DNA of 64,000 bases from Citreimonas salinaria (GCF_900107235.1 NZ_FNPF01000001.1:248001-312000); one strand, 5' to 3'. Positions 42,399 to 52,236 are shown, numbered from the stretch's first letter. Translations and numbers: made by a program. Notes: generated from the sequence alone by a model not told the origin.

Positions 42399-43148
42399 TC
42401 AGTCGCGCGTCGAGATAAACTCGACATTGCCCTCGTGGATCAGGGCGGCTGTCAATCGCCCGGTTACATAAGCGCCGGTGTCGATGGAAATTCGCCCGTC
42501 CCGCGCCTCGGGTCGTTCGACGATGGTGTGGCCATGCACCACCCACACGCCATCGTCGCGCACCTTCGCCTGAAAGTCGGGGTGACCCCAGAGCAGGTTT
42601 CGGCGCGGCTGTCCGGCGACGGGAAGCGAGGGATCGGCGCCAGCATGCGTGACGGCCACGTTGCCCGACTGCCATGAAGCGGGAAGATTCCCGAGCCACT
42701 GGATCAGGTCATCGCCCATCGCCTCGGCCAGCTGGTCGCGCAGATCGGTCATCGTGGTCTCGGGCTGTTTGCGGACGCTGTAGCTTTGCAACGTCTGCAG
42801 ACCGCCGAACGCCAGCCAGCGGTCGCCCTGCCCTTCGGGATTCTGAAGGAACCGGGTCATCATCTCTTCATGGTTGCCGGCCAGGCAGACGAAGTCCTGC
42901 GGGTAGAGCGTGTTGACGTGATGCAGCCAGCCCAGCACCTCGGCAGACCGCTCTCCGCGATCGACATAGTCGCCGACGCAGACCACCATCGGATCGTCGG
43001 AAATCTCCTCGATCCGATTGAGGATCCGTTCCATCCCGACATAGTCGCCGTGGATGTCCCCGATGGCGAAAAACGCCCGGTCCGGCGCGATAGGCGCATC
43101 GAACACCGCGGGCCGCAGGCTTTGAAACATGGATCGCAGCGAGAACAT
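42399..43148 (-). CDS. Metallophosphoesterase (PPP-type serine/threonine phosphatase-like)
   Basis: 249 residues with the metal-binding blocks in order: FAIGDIHGDY, VCVGDYVDRGERS, CLAGNHEEM, and later VVHGHTIVERPE and SIDTGAYVTGRL. This is the lambda-phosphatase/PrpA-like group. It may dephosphorylate proteins or act as an Ap4A-type hydrolase. Next to exopolysaccharide and sensor-kinase genes, but not clearly in an operon with either. Confidence 0.88.
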   Translation of the reverse strand: MFSLRSMFQSLRPAVFDAPIAPDRAFFAIGDIHGDYVGMERILNRIEEISDDPMVVCVGDYVDRGERSAEVLGWLHHVNTLYPQDFVCLAGNHEEMMTRFLQNPEGQGDRWLAFGGLQTLQSYSVRKQPETTMTDLRDQLAEAMGDDLIQWLGNLPASWQSGNVAVTHAGADPSLPVAGQPRRNLLWGHPDFQAKVRDDGVWVVHGHTIVERPEARDGRISIDTGAYVTGRLTAALIHEGNVEFISTRD

Positions 43149-43262
43149 GAACCCGTTTCGCCCGGATTCCCCGGCTTATCAAGTGTCAAGCCGGGGAAAA
43201 TGCGGCAAATGCGGCCGGTTCGGGCGCTGACCATACGCGTCGGACCCGGGTCCCAGATTCCA

Positions 43263-43628
43263 CTATCGCGCGGCTTCTGAGATTGCGCGCACCACGCGCT
43301 GCAGGTGATGCCGGTCGACGGGCTTTTGCAGGGTTGGCGTATCTTTGAACTCGTCCGTCAGCCCCGCGACCCCGTAACCCGTCACGAAGGCAAACGGGAG
43401 TTGCCTGGCCCGAAGGAGACGCGCGACGGGGAAAGAGGTCTCGCTCGCGAGGTTGATGTCCAGCAGGGCAAAGTCGAGCGTCTCGCGAGCGGCCAGTTCG
43501 GCAGCCCGCTTCAACCGCATCGCCGGACCGACCACCTCGAAGCCCAGTTCGACAAGCAAGTCCTCCATCTCCATCGCGATCAGCATCTCGTCCTCGACGA
43601 GGAGGACTCTACGGGGGCGCGTCGGCAA
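43263..43628 (-). CDS. Single-domain response regulator
   Basis: 121 residues, only a receiver domain: RVLLVEDEMLI (acidic pocket), DFALLDINLAS (phosphoacceptor Asp), FVTGYGV (Thr) and TLQKPVD (Lys). No output domain. The start is TTG 43628, with AAGGAG about ten bases upstream; an internal ATG would remove the acidic pocket. It overlaps the end of the upstream HWE kinase by 20 bases, which makes the kinase its probable partner. Single-domain regulators often act as phosphate carriers or sinks in stress signalling. Confidence 0.87.
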   Translation of the reverse strand: MPTRPRRVLLVEDEMLIAMEMEDLLVELGFEVVGPAMRLKRAAELAARETLDFALLDINLASETSFPVARLLRARQLPFAFVTGYGVAGLTDEFKDTPTLQKPVDRHHLQRVVRAISEAAR

Positions 43629-45114
43629 GATCGGGTTGCTCCTTGAGGGTGTCCAGCGGCGACGACATCGTGAAAACGAACCCGTCGGGCGCGTAATCCA
43701 GTTTCACGTCCGCTTCCAGCTCTGCTGTCAAACCTCTCTCGATGAGATGCGTTCCGAATCCCGAGCGTGTCGGGTCGGCAACCGGAGGGCCGCCGCGCTC
43801 GCGCCAACGGAACCGGAACCCTGCCGGCGGGCCGGGATCGACGCTCCATTCGATCTCGACCTTGCCGCACTCGTTGCTGAAGGCTCCGTGCTTTGCCGCG
43901 TTCGTGGCAAGTTCGTGAAGCGCCAGCGCAAACGCCAGTGCAGCCCGCGGACCGAGGGGCACGGAGGGACCGGAGATCGACACCCGACTGCCGTGAGGGT
44001 CCGCGTAGGGCTCGAGTATCTCGCGGACCACGGTGGCCAGTTCGGTGCCTTCCCAGTTCTCGCGAGTCAGCAGGTTCTGGGCGCGGGACAGCGCGATCAC
44101 CCGCGCACTGAGGGCCTCGCCGGCCTCTTCCAGGGTCGACGCACTGCGCATGGTCCGGACGATGATCGCCTGCACGGTGGCCAGCGTGTTCTTCAGTCGG
44201 TGGTTGAGCTCGTTCATCAGAAGGCGCAGGCGCAGGTCGGCGCGAACGCGCTCGGTCACGTCATGGCCCTCGACGAAGATGCCGCTGGTCTGTCCATTCG
44301 CGTCGAGGATCGGCTGATACACGAAATCGACGAAACGCTCTTCCTCGGGCGCGCCGGGTTCGTGCTGGAGAGCAAGCCCAACCGCATGGCCGGTATAGGC
44401 CTTGCCGGTCGTGTAGACCTCGTCCAGAAGTTCGGAGAAGCCTTGGTTGATTAGCTCGGGGAGCGCGCCGAGCACCGGCTTTCCCTCGACCTCTCGGTGA
44501 CCGATGAGCTTTGAATACGCCGGGTTGGTCAGCCTGAACACGTGGTCCGGCCCGTCCAGCAAGGCCATGAAGCCCGGCGCCTGCTCGAACAATTGTTGCA
44601 GGCGCTCGTTTTCCGACGCCAGGCGCCGCTCGGCCAGCACCGTTGCGGTCGTTTCTTGGCACGCGCAGAACATGCCACCAACCCCGCCGGATTCGTCGCG
44701 CACCGGCGAATACGAAAACGTGTACCAGGTGTCTTCCGGGTAGCCGTGCCGCTCCATCACCAGATGGAGGTTCTCGTGGAAGGTCGCCCGCCCCGCCAGG
44801 GCCTGCTGCACGATGGGCTCGATGTCCTCCCAGATCTCGGGCCAGACGTCCGCGAAGGGCCGGCCCAGCGCTTCGGGGTGCTTGGTGCCCAGAATCGGCC
44901 GGTAGGCGTCGTTGTACAGAAAGGCCAGATCCGCCCCCCACGCGATGAACATGGGATAGAGCGAATTGAGCATGAGGCTGACGGCCGTTCTCAGCGATTG
45001 CGGCCAACCTTCTGGCGGCCCGAGCGGGAAATCCGTCCAGTCATTCGCCCGGATCAGGCTGCCGATCTCTCCTCCGCCGGATAAGAACGCCGTCTCGGCG
45101 GGCTCGTTGCTCAT
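43609..45114 (-). CDS. PAS-containing HWE-family sensor histidine kinase, soluble
   Basis: 501 residues, no membrane helices. Two PAS-like domains (about 50-165 and 175-295; EALGRPFADVWPE and GFMALLDGPDHVFRLTNPAY) precede an HWE kinase core with LMNELNHRLKNTLATVQAII (phospho-accepting His) and FALALHELATNAAKHGAFS, then the WRERGGPPV block. HWE kinases commonly feed the PhyR stress pathway. It is translationally coupled to a single-domain regulator. The ligand or cofactor of the PAS domains is not evident. Confidence 0.9.
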   Translation of the reverse strand: MSNEPAETAFLSGGGEIGSLIRANDWTDFPLGPPEGWPQSLRTAVSLMLNSLYPMFIAWGADLAFLYNDAYRPILGTKHPEALGRPFADVWPEIWEDIEPIVQQALAGRATFHENLHLVMERHGYPEDTWYTFSYSPVRDESGGVGGMFCACQETTATVLAERRLASENERLQQLFEQAPGFMALLDGPDHVFRLTNPAYSKLIGHREVEGKPVLGALPELINQGFSELLDEVYTTGKAYTGHAVGLALQHEPGAPEEERFVDFVYQPILDANGQTSGIFVEGHDVTERVRADLRLRLLMNELNHRLKNTLATVQAIIVRTMRSASTLEEAGEALSARVIALSRAQNLLTRENWEGTELATVVREILEPYADPHGSRVSISGPSVPLGPRAALAFALALHELATNAAKHGAFSNECGKVEIEWSVDPGPPAGFRFRWRERGGPPVADPTRSGFGTHLIERGLTAELEADVKLDYAPDGFVFTMSSPLDTLKEQPDLADAPP

Positions 45115-45382
45115 CGGTTCTGCTCCGTGCTTCTCGTGCGTGAACCAATCCGCTTGCCTTGGGCAGAGGCCACATCGCTACCAGTTTCGCGCCTTTTTCA
45201 TTCCTGACACGCTCGCGCGCAGGTGTCGATGGCGCACCTATGTTGCGGCGCGGCGCATGTCCACGACAGCATATGGTGTGAACGATTACAAGAAAGGCAC
45301 CCGGTGCCGTCAAAACGCGCCCTCGCGGCCGCGGCCTTGAACTCCGTACTCCATCGGGACGACGGTCTCGGGGAAGTTCAAG
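45115..45382. other. 268-base spacer between the HWE kinase and tRNA-Thr; nothing recognised
   Basis: It should hold the kinase promoter (reading leftward) and the region beyond the tRNA 3' end. I see no EcfG-type promoter pointing at the kinase, no hairpin with a T run and no open frame with family features. Confidence 0.5.
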
Positions 45383-45458
45383 TGGTGCCGGTGATAGGAC
45401 TCGAACCTACGACCCCATCATTACGAATGACGTGCTCTACCAGCTGAGCTACACCGGC
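45383..45458 (-). tRNA. tRNA-Thr (anticodon CGT)
   Basis: 76 bases on the minus strand. Acceptor stem GCCGGTG pairs with CACCGGC, the D arm is GCTCAGCTGGTAGAGC, the anticodon loop TTCGTAA gives anticodon CGT (reads ACG), the T arm contains GGTTCGAGTCC, and CCA is encoded. It lies just beyond the hemY stop codon. Confidence 0.96.
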
Positions 45459-45502
45459 CCGGTGCGCGGCCTCTTAGCACCCGATCCCGACAAGGAAAAG
45501 CG

Positions 45503-47035
45503 CTATTTCACCCTTGCCCGCTCGGAATCCGGCTCGACCACGGTGGCGGCCGCGGGTTCGTCGGCCATCTCGGCGTCGACGATGTCGGCTTCTTCGTCGG
45601 TGCCCGCCGTGGTCGCCTCGGTCGTGGCCGCCGGACCGGGTTCGGCAACCGGCTTTTCAAGCGCGCCGACGATCAGCGGCAGCATGTCGGCGCCGGCCGG
45701 CAGAACGACTTCCGATTGTGCCGGAGTCGTCCATTCCAGCGAATCGAACGCACCGCAATTCGAGCACAGCGGCGCCCAGTCGCCGTGAATCGTGTGGCAG
45801 TTCCCGCAGACCCATTGCGGGCCGCGCGAGGCGGTAAGAGCCTTGGCGAGCCAGCCGCGCACCACGGCGTCGGACGCGCCCTCGCCGCGTTCGATCGCGG
45901 CCATGACGGCCAGGACGCGTGCATCGGGCTCGTGCTCGGCCATCGGCCCCAATGCGCGCCGGGCGGCGGGGAAATCTTCGGCCGAAAGCGCCAGTTCGGC
46001 GCGCAGCAGGCGGGTCTCGCGGTGTTCGGGGTTGATCGAGGTCAGCGTTCCGAACCGGCGCACGCGGTCGGACGGAGACTCGCCCGGCTCGATCTCGGCG
46101 AAGGCGGCGGCCAGGTCGGGATGCGGATGCGCGGCCCAAGCCTTCTTCAGGACCTTGACGGCGTAGCGCTTGTTGCCCTGCGCGATGTAGGCGCGCGCGG
46201 CCATCGCCGCCGCCGGAATCAGGTCGGGCGACGCCTTGTTGGCGCGGATCGCCGCGTCGTTGGCGTCGCCGTGCTTGCCTTCCGCGTCCAGCGCCTGCGC
46301 GCTCGACAGCGCCAGCACCGCGTCGCGCCGGCGATAGACATCGCGCGGCAGCGCGCCCTGTTTCAGTTTCTCGGCCAGCGTCGCGCGCGCGCCGGCATAA
46401 TCGGCCTTTTCCGCCTGCAGGCGCAGCAGCGTGTCCTGCACCTCGACATGGCGCGGCTTGATCGCGAAGGCGCGCTCGGCCAGCTTCAGCGCGGTGTCGG
46501 TGTCGCCCGCAGCCAGCTTCTGCTTCATCAGGCCCCGGATGCCGACGAACCGGGTCTCGTCCCGCGTCACCAGCCGCTTGTAGACCTCTTCGGCCTTCCT
46601 GCGGTCGCCGGTCATTTCGGCCGCCTGGGCGGTCACGAGGTCGGTCAGCTCCGGGCGGTGCAGGTACTTCTCGGCGCGCGACGCCTTGGCCATCGCCAGC
46701 CGCCCCTCGCCCGAGGCAAGCGCCATGATCCCCTCGGACAGCGCCTGGTAGCCCTTGCGCTCGCGGTTGCGGTCGAAATAGCGCGACAGGGCCGTTTCGT
46801 CGCCGTTGATGAAGCGCAGCAGCGCCACCAGCAGGCCCGCGATCTTGAAGGCGATGTAGACGAGGACGACCAGCACCAGCAGCGCGATCACCGATTGCAG
46901 GGCGCCCAGCGTGTACTCGGTGCCCGCGACGGTGATCATCATCCCGCCCGGGCTTTCCATCAGGAAGCCCGCGGCAAGGGTCAGCGCCGCGACCAGGACG
47001 ACGAAAACGACGATCTTGAGAAGTGACCAGAGCAT
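45503..47035 (-). CDS. hemY: HemY-like tetratricopeptide membrane protein
   Basis: 510 residues. Two N-terminal helices (IVVFVVLVAALTLAAGFLM and SVIALLVLVVLVYIAFKIAGLLVALL) and a TPR-rich body define the proteobacterial HemY group of tetrapyrrole-gene clusters. The C-terminal part carries a four-cysteine knuckle pair (WVCGNCHTIHGDWAPLCSNCGAFDSLEW region) able to bind zinc, then an acidic tail. Function in heme synthesis or envelope assembly is unsettled. It follows a mitofilin-like gene by 13 bases; hemD heads the group. Confidence 0.85.
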   Translation of the reverse strand: MLWSLLKIVVFVVLVAALTLAAGFLMESPGGMMITVAGTEYTLGALQSVIALLVLVVLVYIAFKIAGLLVALLRFINGDETALSRYFDRNRERKGYQALSEGIMALASGEGRLAMAKASRAEKYLHRPELTDLVTAQAAEMTGDRRKAEEVYKRLVTRDETRFVGIRGLMKQKLAAGDTDTALKLAERAFAIKPRHVEVQDTLLRLQAEKADYAGARATLAEKLKQGALPRDVYRRRDAVLALSSAQALDAEGKHGDANDAAIRANKASPDLIPAAAMAARAYIAQGNKRYAVKVLKKAWAAHPHPDLAAAFAEIEPGESPSDRVRRFGTLTSINPEHRETRLLRAELALSAEDFPAARRALGPMAEHEPDARVLAVMAAIERGEGASDAVVRGWLAKALTASRGPQWVCGNCHTIHGDWAPLCSNCGAFDSLEWTTPAQSEVVLPAGADMLPLIVGALEKPVAEPGPAATTEATTAGTDEEADIVDAEMADEPAAATVVEPDSERARVK

Positions 47036-47048
47036 ATTCAGATCCTCG

Positions 47049-48533
47049 TTATTCGTTCAGTTCGCGGGAAAGGCCCGAAGCGGCGTCCAGCGCCTCGGCC
47101 CGTGTGCGGGCCATCGCTACCCAGTCGGCCATCTCGGCCTGCGCGGGTTCGGGCAGTTTCTCGATTTCGGCCAAGGCCTGTTCCAGATTGCCGCGTCGCA
47201 CGGCGGCCTCGGCCCGGCTGAGGATCGCATCGGCGTCGTCGCCAAGCTGCGGCGTGACCGATCGCGCGCCCAGCTGGTTGCGGAGAAACGCGCGCACGCC
47301 GCCGGCCGTGTCCTCCTCGACGCGCGCGGCGCGCAGCGCGTCGCGGGCGGCGTCGGGGTATTCGGCCACCAGTTGCGCCGGGGTCGGAATGCCTTCTTCG
47401 TCGACTTCGGTCAGCGCGGTGGGCACCGCCACGCCGCTTTCGAGCAATGCGTTCAGCGGCTCTTCGTAGAACCGTCCGGCCTGTAGCGCGGCGATCAACT
47501 CCGCCAGCGTGGCACGCTGTTCTGCCAGCTGTGCCTGACGCGCCGCGCTTTCCTCGGATTGCCGCGCGGTCTGGGCGATGGATTCTATCTCGGCGCGGCT
47601 TCGCTCGACCTCGGCGCGCTGCGCTTCGAGACTATCACGCAGGCTCGCCAGTTCGCTTTCATATGCGGCGATCGCCTCGGGCGAGACCGCCTGCTCCATC
47701 GGCTGCTTCTCGAGCTGGGTCATCCGGGCCTCGAGCGCGTCCAGTCGTTCGATCAGCGTTTGCTGGCCCTCTGCCAGCGTGTCGATTCGCGGCACCAGAG
47801 CGTCGACCGCCCCGACGACGGAATCCACGTCGATCTGGTCGAGCGCCCCCTGCATTTCCTGTAGCCGCTCGTCCAGCCCGGCGACGCGCTCGTCCTGCTG
47901 CGTCAGGCGGCTCTCGGTCTCGGCGATGAAGGGGTCGGGTTCGGGCGCGGGCATGAAGGGCAGGCCGCCCTCGCCGTAACGCGCCGCGGCAAAGCCCAGC
48001 GCGGCGGCCACGATCCCGCCCAGCACCATGGGCACGAAGCCGCCCTTGTGCTTGACCACGGTTTCGCGGACCGGGACCGGATCGCCGAGGGCGGCCGCCG
48101 GCGTCGCCTCGGGGGGCAGACTATCGTCGCCCGCAGCCGCCAGCGGCGTGTCGTCCGTGGCGCCGAGCGTGTCCTCCGAGGTGTTGCGCGAGCCGCCGGC
48201 GGGCGGCAGCGTGTTGTCCCACGCACCGATCGTTTCGTCCGAGGCGCCGAGCGTGTCGGCACCAAGTGGCAGCGTGTCCTCGGCAGCGGTGTCGGCGGAA
48301 AGGTCACCGCCTAGAGCTTCGGCGCCGCGCCCCTCGGCCGGGGTGATGCCGTATTCGTCGACGGGCGCGTCGGTGCCCACGTCTCCCGGCGGTCCGTCCT
48401 CGGAATGGCGGTCGGGGCTTTCGGCGGCGGGATGCTCTCCATCGTCGATGGGCGCCAAGCCATAGGTATCGTTCGGAGCAGCGTCCTTGGCCGTTTCGTC
48501 GCCGCGGTCCGGATCGTTCTTCGACTTTGCCAC
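47049..48533 (-). CDS. Mitofilin/Mic60-related membrane coiled-coil protein
   Basis: 494 residues: an acidic, low-complexity N-terminal half, one transmembrane helix (VPMVLGGIVAAALGFAAARYGEGG, about 175-195), a long coiled coil (about 215-340) and a C-terminal mitofilin-like helical domain (AGGVRAFLRNQLGARSV). In alphaproteobacteria such proteins between hemD and hemY are the bacterial relatives of mitochondrial Mic60 and can shape inner membranes. GTG 48533 is preceded by AAGGG; the in-frame text upstream looks non-coding. Confidence 0.8.
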   Translation of the reverse strand: MAKSKNDPDRGDETAKDAAPNDTYGLAPIDDGEHPAAESPDRHSEDGPPGDVGTDAPVDEYGITPAEGRGAEALGGDLSADTAAEDTLPLGADTLGASDETIGAWDNTLPPAGGSRNTSEDTLGATDDTPLAAAGDDSLPPEATPAAALGDPVPVRETVVKHKGGFVPMVLGGIVAAALGFAAARYGEGGLPFMPAPEPDPFIAETESRLTQQDERVAGLDERLQEMQGALDQIDVDSVVGAVDALVPRIDTLAEGQQTLIERLDALEARMTQLEKQPMEQAVSPEAIAAYESELASLRDSLEAQRAEVERSRAEIESIAQTARQSEESAARQAQLAEQRATLAELIAALQAGRFYEEPLNALLESGVAVPTALTEVDEEGIPTPAQLVAEYPDAARDALRAARVEEDTAGGVRAFLRNQLGARSVTPQLGDDADAILSRAEAAVRRGNLEQALAEIEKLPEPAQAEMADWVAMARTRAEALDAASGLSRELNE

Positions 48534-48597
48534 CTTGCGCCACCCTTTCGAATTCCTGGTCGTGTCTTTCCGGTCGGGACAGACAGGTCCCACCGGT

Positions 48598-49335
48598 CTA
48601 CACGCGCCCCCTGCGCGCCTCAAGTTCCCTGGCCTGCGTCACCATGGCGGCCGTGCAGGCGATCATGGCCGCCTGCTGGGGCTGCCGCGCGATGCCGGGT
48701 TTCACAATATGGCCCCCCCCTGCGGCCATGGCCACCGCCTCGCTGAAGGCGGCGACGAATATCGGCGCCTTCCTCGGCAAGCCGGCAAAAGCTGTCGCCG
48801 TTCTAGGCGAGAACAACGGAACGACGACCGGCCGGGTTCCCTGCAGCACGGCGCGCGCCTCGTCCGTGGGCGGGCAAAGCGGCTGGTCGTAGATTACCGC
48901 CTCGGTCGTGGGAACGCCCATTTCGGTCAGGCGGCAGGCGACGTCGCCGCGCGCGTGGCTGCCGCGCAGATGCACCAACGGGACGGCCGCCTCGCCCCTG
49001 CCCAGCATCGCCACCAGCGAGTCGGCATCGCCCCCGGCCGATCTGGCCCGCAGGCCCGCCTGCTCGGCGGCACGGGCGGTGGCTGATCCGACCGTGAAGG
49101 CTGTCAGCCCGGGCGAACCGCCTAATTCAGCGTAGGCCCGCACGCCGTTGGCCGAGGTGAAGATCAGTCCGGAGACGTCGCGCAGGTCCGGCAGCGGTCC
49201 GGTCACGCGCACGTCGATCAACGGCGACAGGATCGGCGTGACCGGACCGATTCCGTCCTGCCGCAACGCCTCCAGAAATGCGCGCGACGCTGATTCGGGA
49301 CGGGTCAGCAACAGCAGGGTGGGCGGCGCTGGCAT
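48598..49335 (-). CDS. hemD: Uroporphyrinogen-III synthase
   Basis: 245 residues. Closes and rearranges hydroxymethylbilane to uroporphyrinogen III. HemD is poorly conserved, but [17 protein letters not shown] at the start, [12 protein letters not shown] and [14 protein letters not shown] are typical. It heads hemD / mitofilin-like / hemY on the minus strand and is divergent from tsaD across 84 bases, an arrangement common in this group. Confidence 0.85.
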   Translation of the reverse strand: MPAPPTLLLLTRPESASRAFLEALRQDGIGPVTPILSPLIDVRVTGPLPDLRDVSGLIFTSANGVRAYAELGGSPGLTAFTVGSATARAAEQAGLRARSAGGDADSLVAMLGRGEAAVPLVHLRGSHARGDVACRLTEMGVPTTEAVIYDQPLCPPTDEARAVLQGTRPVVVPLFSPRTATAFAGLPRKAPIFVAAFSEAVAMAAGGGHIVKPGIARQPQQAAMIACTAAMVTQARELEARRGRV

Positions 49336-49419
49336 CCGGTTATCCTCGTCGGGCCTGATCCTTGTGAGGCGCATGCCCCGGTGGTAGCTGGAAGACATGT
49401 TCTGCGCAACGAGGCCGCG

Positions 49420-50502
49420 ATGACCGCAACGCCGCTCATGCTTGGGCTGGAAAGCAGCTGCGACGACACCGCCGCGGCGCTGGTACGCGGGCGCGAGGTG
49501 CTCGCCTCGGTCGTGGTCGGGCAATCCGGGCTGCACGCGGCCTTCGGCGGCGTGGTCCCCGAGATCGCCGCCCGCGCCCATGCCGAGCGGCTGGACCTGT
49601 GCGTCAGCCAGGCGTTGCAGCAGGCCGGTGTGACGCTGGACGAGGTCGACGCCATCGCGGTGACGGCAGGTCCGGGGCTGATCGGCGGCGTGCTGTCGGG
49701 CGTGATGACCGCCAAGGGCCTGGCCGCCGGGACGGGCAAGCCGCTGGTCGGCGTGAACCACCTTGCGGGTCACGCCCTGACGCCGCGCCTGACTGACGAT
49801 CTCGCCTTCCCCTACCTGATGCTTCTGGTCTCGGGCGGGCATTGCCAGTTCCTGGTGGTGCACGGTCCCGAGGATTTCACCCGCCTCGGCGGCACGATCG
49901 ACGACGCGCCGGGCGAGGCGTTCGACAAGACCGCGCGCTTGCTGGGCCTGCCGCAACCGGGTGGCCCGGCGGTCGAGGCCGAGGCGGCGCAGGGCGATCC
50001 CGCCCGCTTCCGCTTTCCACGCCCGCTGCTGGACCGGCCCGGCTGCGATCTGTCGTTTTCGGGGCTGAAGACCGCGTTGCTGCGCGAACGCGACCGGCTG
50101 GTCGCCACACAGGGCGGGTTGTTTCGCCGCGACCGCGCGGACCTGTGCGCCGGATTCCAGGCGGCGGTGCGCGACGTACTGGCGGAAAAGACCCGGCGCG
50201 CCGTTGCGCTCTATCTAACCGAGGCACCGGCCGCGCCCGCTCTGGCGGTCGCCGGCGGCGTGGCCGCGAACGGCGCGCTGCGCGAGGCGCTGAGATCGGT
50301 CTGCGACGAGGCTGGCCTGCGCTTCACCGCACCGCCGCTGGCCCTGTGCACCGACAACGCGGCCATGATCGCCTACGCAGGAGGAGCCTTGCTGATGAAC
50401 GGAACCCGGCACGACATGACGCTTGCCGCGCGCCCGCGCTGGCCGCTGGACTCGGCCGCCGCACCGCTGATCGGTTCGGGCCGCAAGGGCGCCAAGGCAT
50501 GA
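49420..50502 (+). CDS. tsaD: tRNA N6-adenosine threonylcarbamoyltransferase
   Basis: 360 residues of the Kae1/TsaD family. [14 protein letters not shown] at the start, the metal-binding HxxxH in [15 protein letters not shown], and [11 protein letters not shown] are all present. With TsaB, TsaC and TsaE it makes t6A at position 37 of ANN-decoding tRNAs. tsaE is also in this window, about 9 kb away. The stop overlaps gpsA by four bases. Confidence 0.96.
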   Translation: MTATPLMLGLESSCDDTAAALVRGREVLASVVVGQSGLHAAFGGVVPEIAARAHAERLDLCVSQALQQAGVTLDEVDAIAVTAGPGLIGGVLSGVMTAKGLAAGTGKPLVGVNHLAGHALTPRLTDDLAFPYLMLLVSGGHCQFLVVHGPEDFTRLGGTIDDAPGEAFDKTARLLGLPQPGGPAVEAEAAQGDPARFRFPRPLLDRPGCDLSFSGLKTALLRERDRLVATQGGLFRRDRADLCAGFQAAVRDVLAEKTRRAVALYLTEAPAAPALAVAGGVAANGALREALRSVCDEAGLRFTAPPLALCTDNAAMIAYAGGALLMNGTRHDMTLAARPRWPLDSAAAPLIGSGRKGAKA

Positions 50503-51458
50503 GCGTCGCTGTCCTGGGCGGCGGCGCCTTCGGCACGGCGCTGGCGGTCTCGCTGGCGCAGAACGGGCCGGTGACACTGTGGGCGCGCGACGCGGCGGTG
50601 ATCGACGAGATTGCGACCCACCGGACCTCGCCCCGGCTGCCGGGTTGCGCCCTGCCCGACGCGATCACGCCGACGACCGACCTTGCCCACGCGGCCGGGG
50701 CGGATGTGTTGCTGCTGTCGGTTCCGATGCAGGCGCTGGCCGATCTGCTGGAAATCATTCCGGTCCGGCTGGCGGGCAAGGCGCTGGTCGCCTGCAGCAA
50801 GGGGATCGAGCTGCGCACCCTCTGCGGTCCGGCCGCGGTCATCGCCCGTCATGCGCCCGACGCGATACCGGCCATCCTGACCGGCCCCAGCTTCGCCGCC
50901 GACATAGGCCGCGGCCTGCCCACGGCGCTGACGCTTGCCTGCGCCGACGCGGACACGGCCCGTTCGTTGCAGACCCGCCTGTCGACGCCGAACTTGCGGC
51001 TGTACCGCACCGCCGACACCGTCGGTGCCGAGCTGGGCGGTGCGCTGAAGAACGTGGTCGCCATCGCCTGCGGCACGGCGATCGGGCTGGGCCTTGGCGA
51101 CAGCGCACGCGCCGCGCTTATGACCCGCGGCTTTTCCGAGATGCAGCGCCTCGCGGCGCATCTGGGCGCCGATCCCGACACGCTGACCGGGCTTTCCGGC
51201 ATGGGCGACCTAGCGCTCACCTGCCATTCCGAGCTGTCGCGCAACTTCCGCCACGGCGCGGCGTTGGGCGCGGGCAAGCCCGTCGACGCGCGCGCCACGG
51301 TCGAGGGCGTCGCCACCGCCCGTGCGCTGGACGCGCTGGCCCGGCGAGACGGTCTGGACCTGCCGATCTGCACCGCCGTGAACGCCATAGCCGGCGGCGA
51401 CACCGCCCCCGAGGACGCGATGCGCGCCCTTCTGACACGACCCCTCAAGGAGGAATGA
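50499..51458 (+). CDS. gpsA: Glycerol-3-phosphate dehydrogenase [NAD(P)+]
   Basis: 319 residues. Dinucleotide loop [12 protein letters not shown], then CSKGIE, LTGPSFA, and the catalytic-domain text [15 protein letters not shown] with the active-site lysine, followed by [12 protein letters not shown]. It reduces dihydroxyacetone phosphate to sn-glycerol-3-phosphate for phospholipids. Overlaps tsaD upstream; the YciI-like gene starts four bases after its stop. Confidence 0.95.
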   Translation: MSVAVLGGGAFGTALAVSLAQNGPVTLWARDAAVIDEIATHRTSPRLPGCALPDAITPTTDLAHAAGADVLLLSVPMQALADLLEIIPVRLAGKALVACSKGIELRTLCGPAAVIARHAPDAIPAILTGPSFAADIGRGLPTALTLACADADTARSLQTRLSTPNLRLYRTADTVGAELGGALKNVVAIACGTAIGLGLGDSARAALMTRGFSEMQRLAAHLGADPDTLTGLSGMGDLALTCHSELSRNFRHGAALGAGKPVDARATVEGVATARALDALARRDGLDLPICTAVNAIAGGDTAPEDAMRALLTRPLKEE

Positions 51459-51461
51459 AAG

Positions 51462-51737
51462 ATGCTCGTTGCCCTGATGACCCATGATCGTGAGGACGCC
51501 CTGTCAATCCGCAAGGAAAACCGCGAGGCGCACCTCGCCTATATCGAGGCCACCGGCGTGGTGAACCAGGCCGGTCCGCTGCTGGACGACGACGGGCAGA
51601 TGGCCGGATCGCTGATCATCCTCGAAGTGCCTGACATGGAAGCCGCGCGCGACTGGGCCGACAACGACCCCTACGCTCGCGCGGGCCTGTTCGAGAGCGT
51701 CACGCTGATCCAGTGGTATCGGGCGATCGGCGGATGA
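51462..51737 (+). CDS. YciI-like protein
   Basis: 91 residues of the YciI ferredoxin-like fold: the AHLAYIEATG histidine region and DPYARAGLFESVTLIQWY tail are typical, with the conserved acidic DDNDPY-like loop. The role is unknown; members are often encoded with gpsA and EVE-domain genes in alphaproteobacteria. It overlaps the EVE gene by four bases. Confidence 0.88.
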   Translation: MLVALMTHDREDALSIRKENREAHLAYIEATGVVNQAGPLLDDDGQMAGSLIILEVPDMEAARDWADNDPYARAGLFESVTLIQWYRAIGG

Positions 51738-52150
51738 GGCACTGGCTGTTCAAGTCCGAGCCCTCCACCTGGTCGTGGGACGACCAGGTGGCCAAGGGCG
51801 CCGCGGGCGAGGAATGGGACGGCGTGCGCAACTATCAGGCACGCAACGTCATGCGCGAGATGTCCGTCGGCGATCTGGGGTTCTTCTACCACTCGCAGAA
51901 GGAGAAGGCGGTCGTCGGCATTGTCGAGGTGATCGCCGCCGCGCATCCGGATTCGACCAGCGACGATCCGCGCTGGGAATGCGTCGACATCAGGGCGGTC
52001 GAGCCGCTGCCCAAGCCGGTAACGCTGGACACGATCAAGGCGGATCCGCGCCTGTCGGAGATGGCGCTGGTGCGGCAGGCACGCCTGTCGGTGCAGCCGG
52101 TGTCGGACGCGGAGTGGAAGATCGTCTGCGGCCTCGGCGGTCTGGGCTGA
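51734..52150 (+). CDS. EVE domain-containing protein
   Basis: 138 residues. HWLFKSEPSTWSWDDQ at the start and WDGVRNYQARN are diagnostic of EVE (PUA-like) proteins that recognise modified bases in RNA or DNA. No restriction or modification partner is nearby; it ends the tsaD-gpsA-yciI operon, so a housekeeping RNA-related role is more likely than defence. Confidence 0.9.
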   Translation: MRHWLFKSEPSTWSWDDQVAKGAAGEEWDGVRNYQARNVMREMSVGDLGFFYHSQKEKAVVGIVEVIAAAHPDSTSDDPRWECVDIRAVEPLPKPVTLDTIKADPRLSEMALVRQARLSVQPVSDAEWKIVCGLGGLG

Positions 52151-52213
52151 GCGCTATCTCGTCGCAGGCCTCGCAGCGAAGGTGCATGCACGGCGGCTCG
52201 CACCTTAAGAATC

Positions 52214-52236
52214 GGCCGGCGCAGAACGCGCCGGCC
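52214..52236. terminator. Hairpin between the convergent EVE and ahcY genes
   Basis: Perfect nine-pair stem GGCCGGCGC / GCGCCGGCC with a five-base loop in the 93-base convergent spacer. T runs on both sides are poor (GCAAATAT rightward, GATTCTTAA leftward), so it may be a weak two-way terminator or an mRNA end stabiliser. Confidence 0.55.

Noticed and set aside
45383-45458. tRNA-Thr as the integration site of a mobile element
   Set aside because: Neighbouring genes (HWE kinase, hemY) look native and no integrase or repeated tRNA end is seen.
51734-52150. EVE protein as part of a defence system
   Set aside because: No restriction, methylase or nuclease gene is adjacent; it ends a housekeeping operon with tsaD and gpsA.
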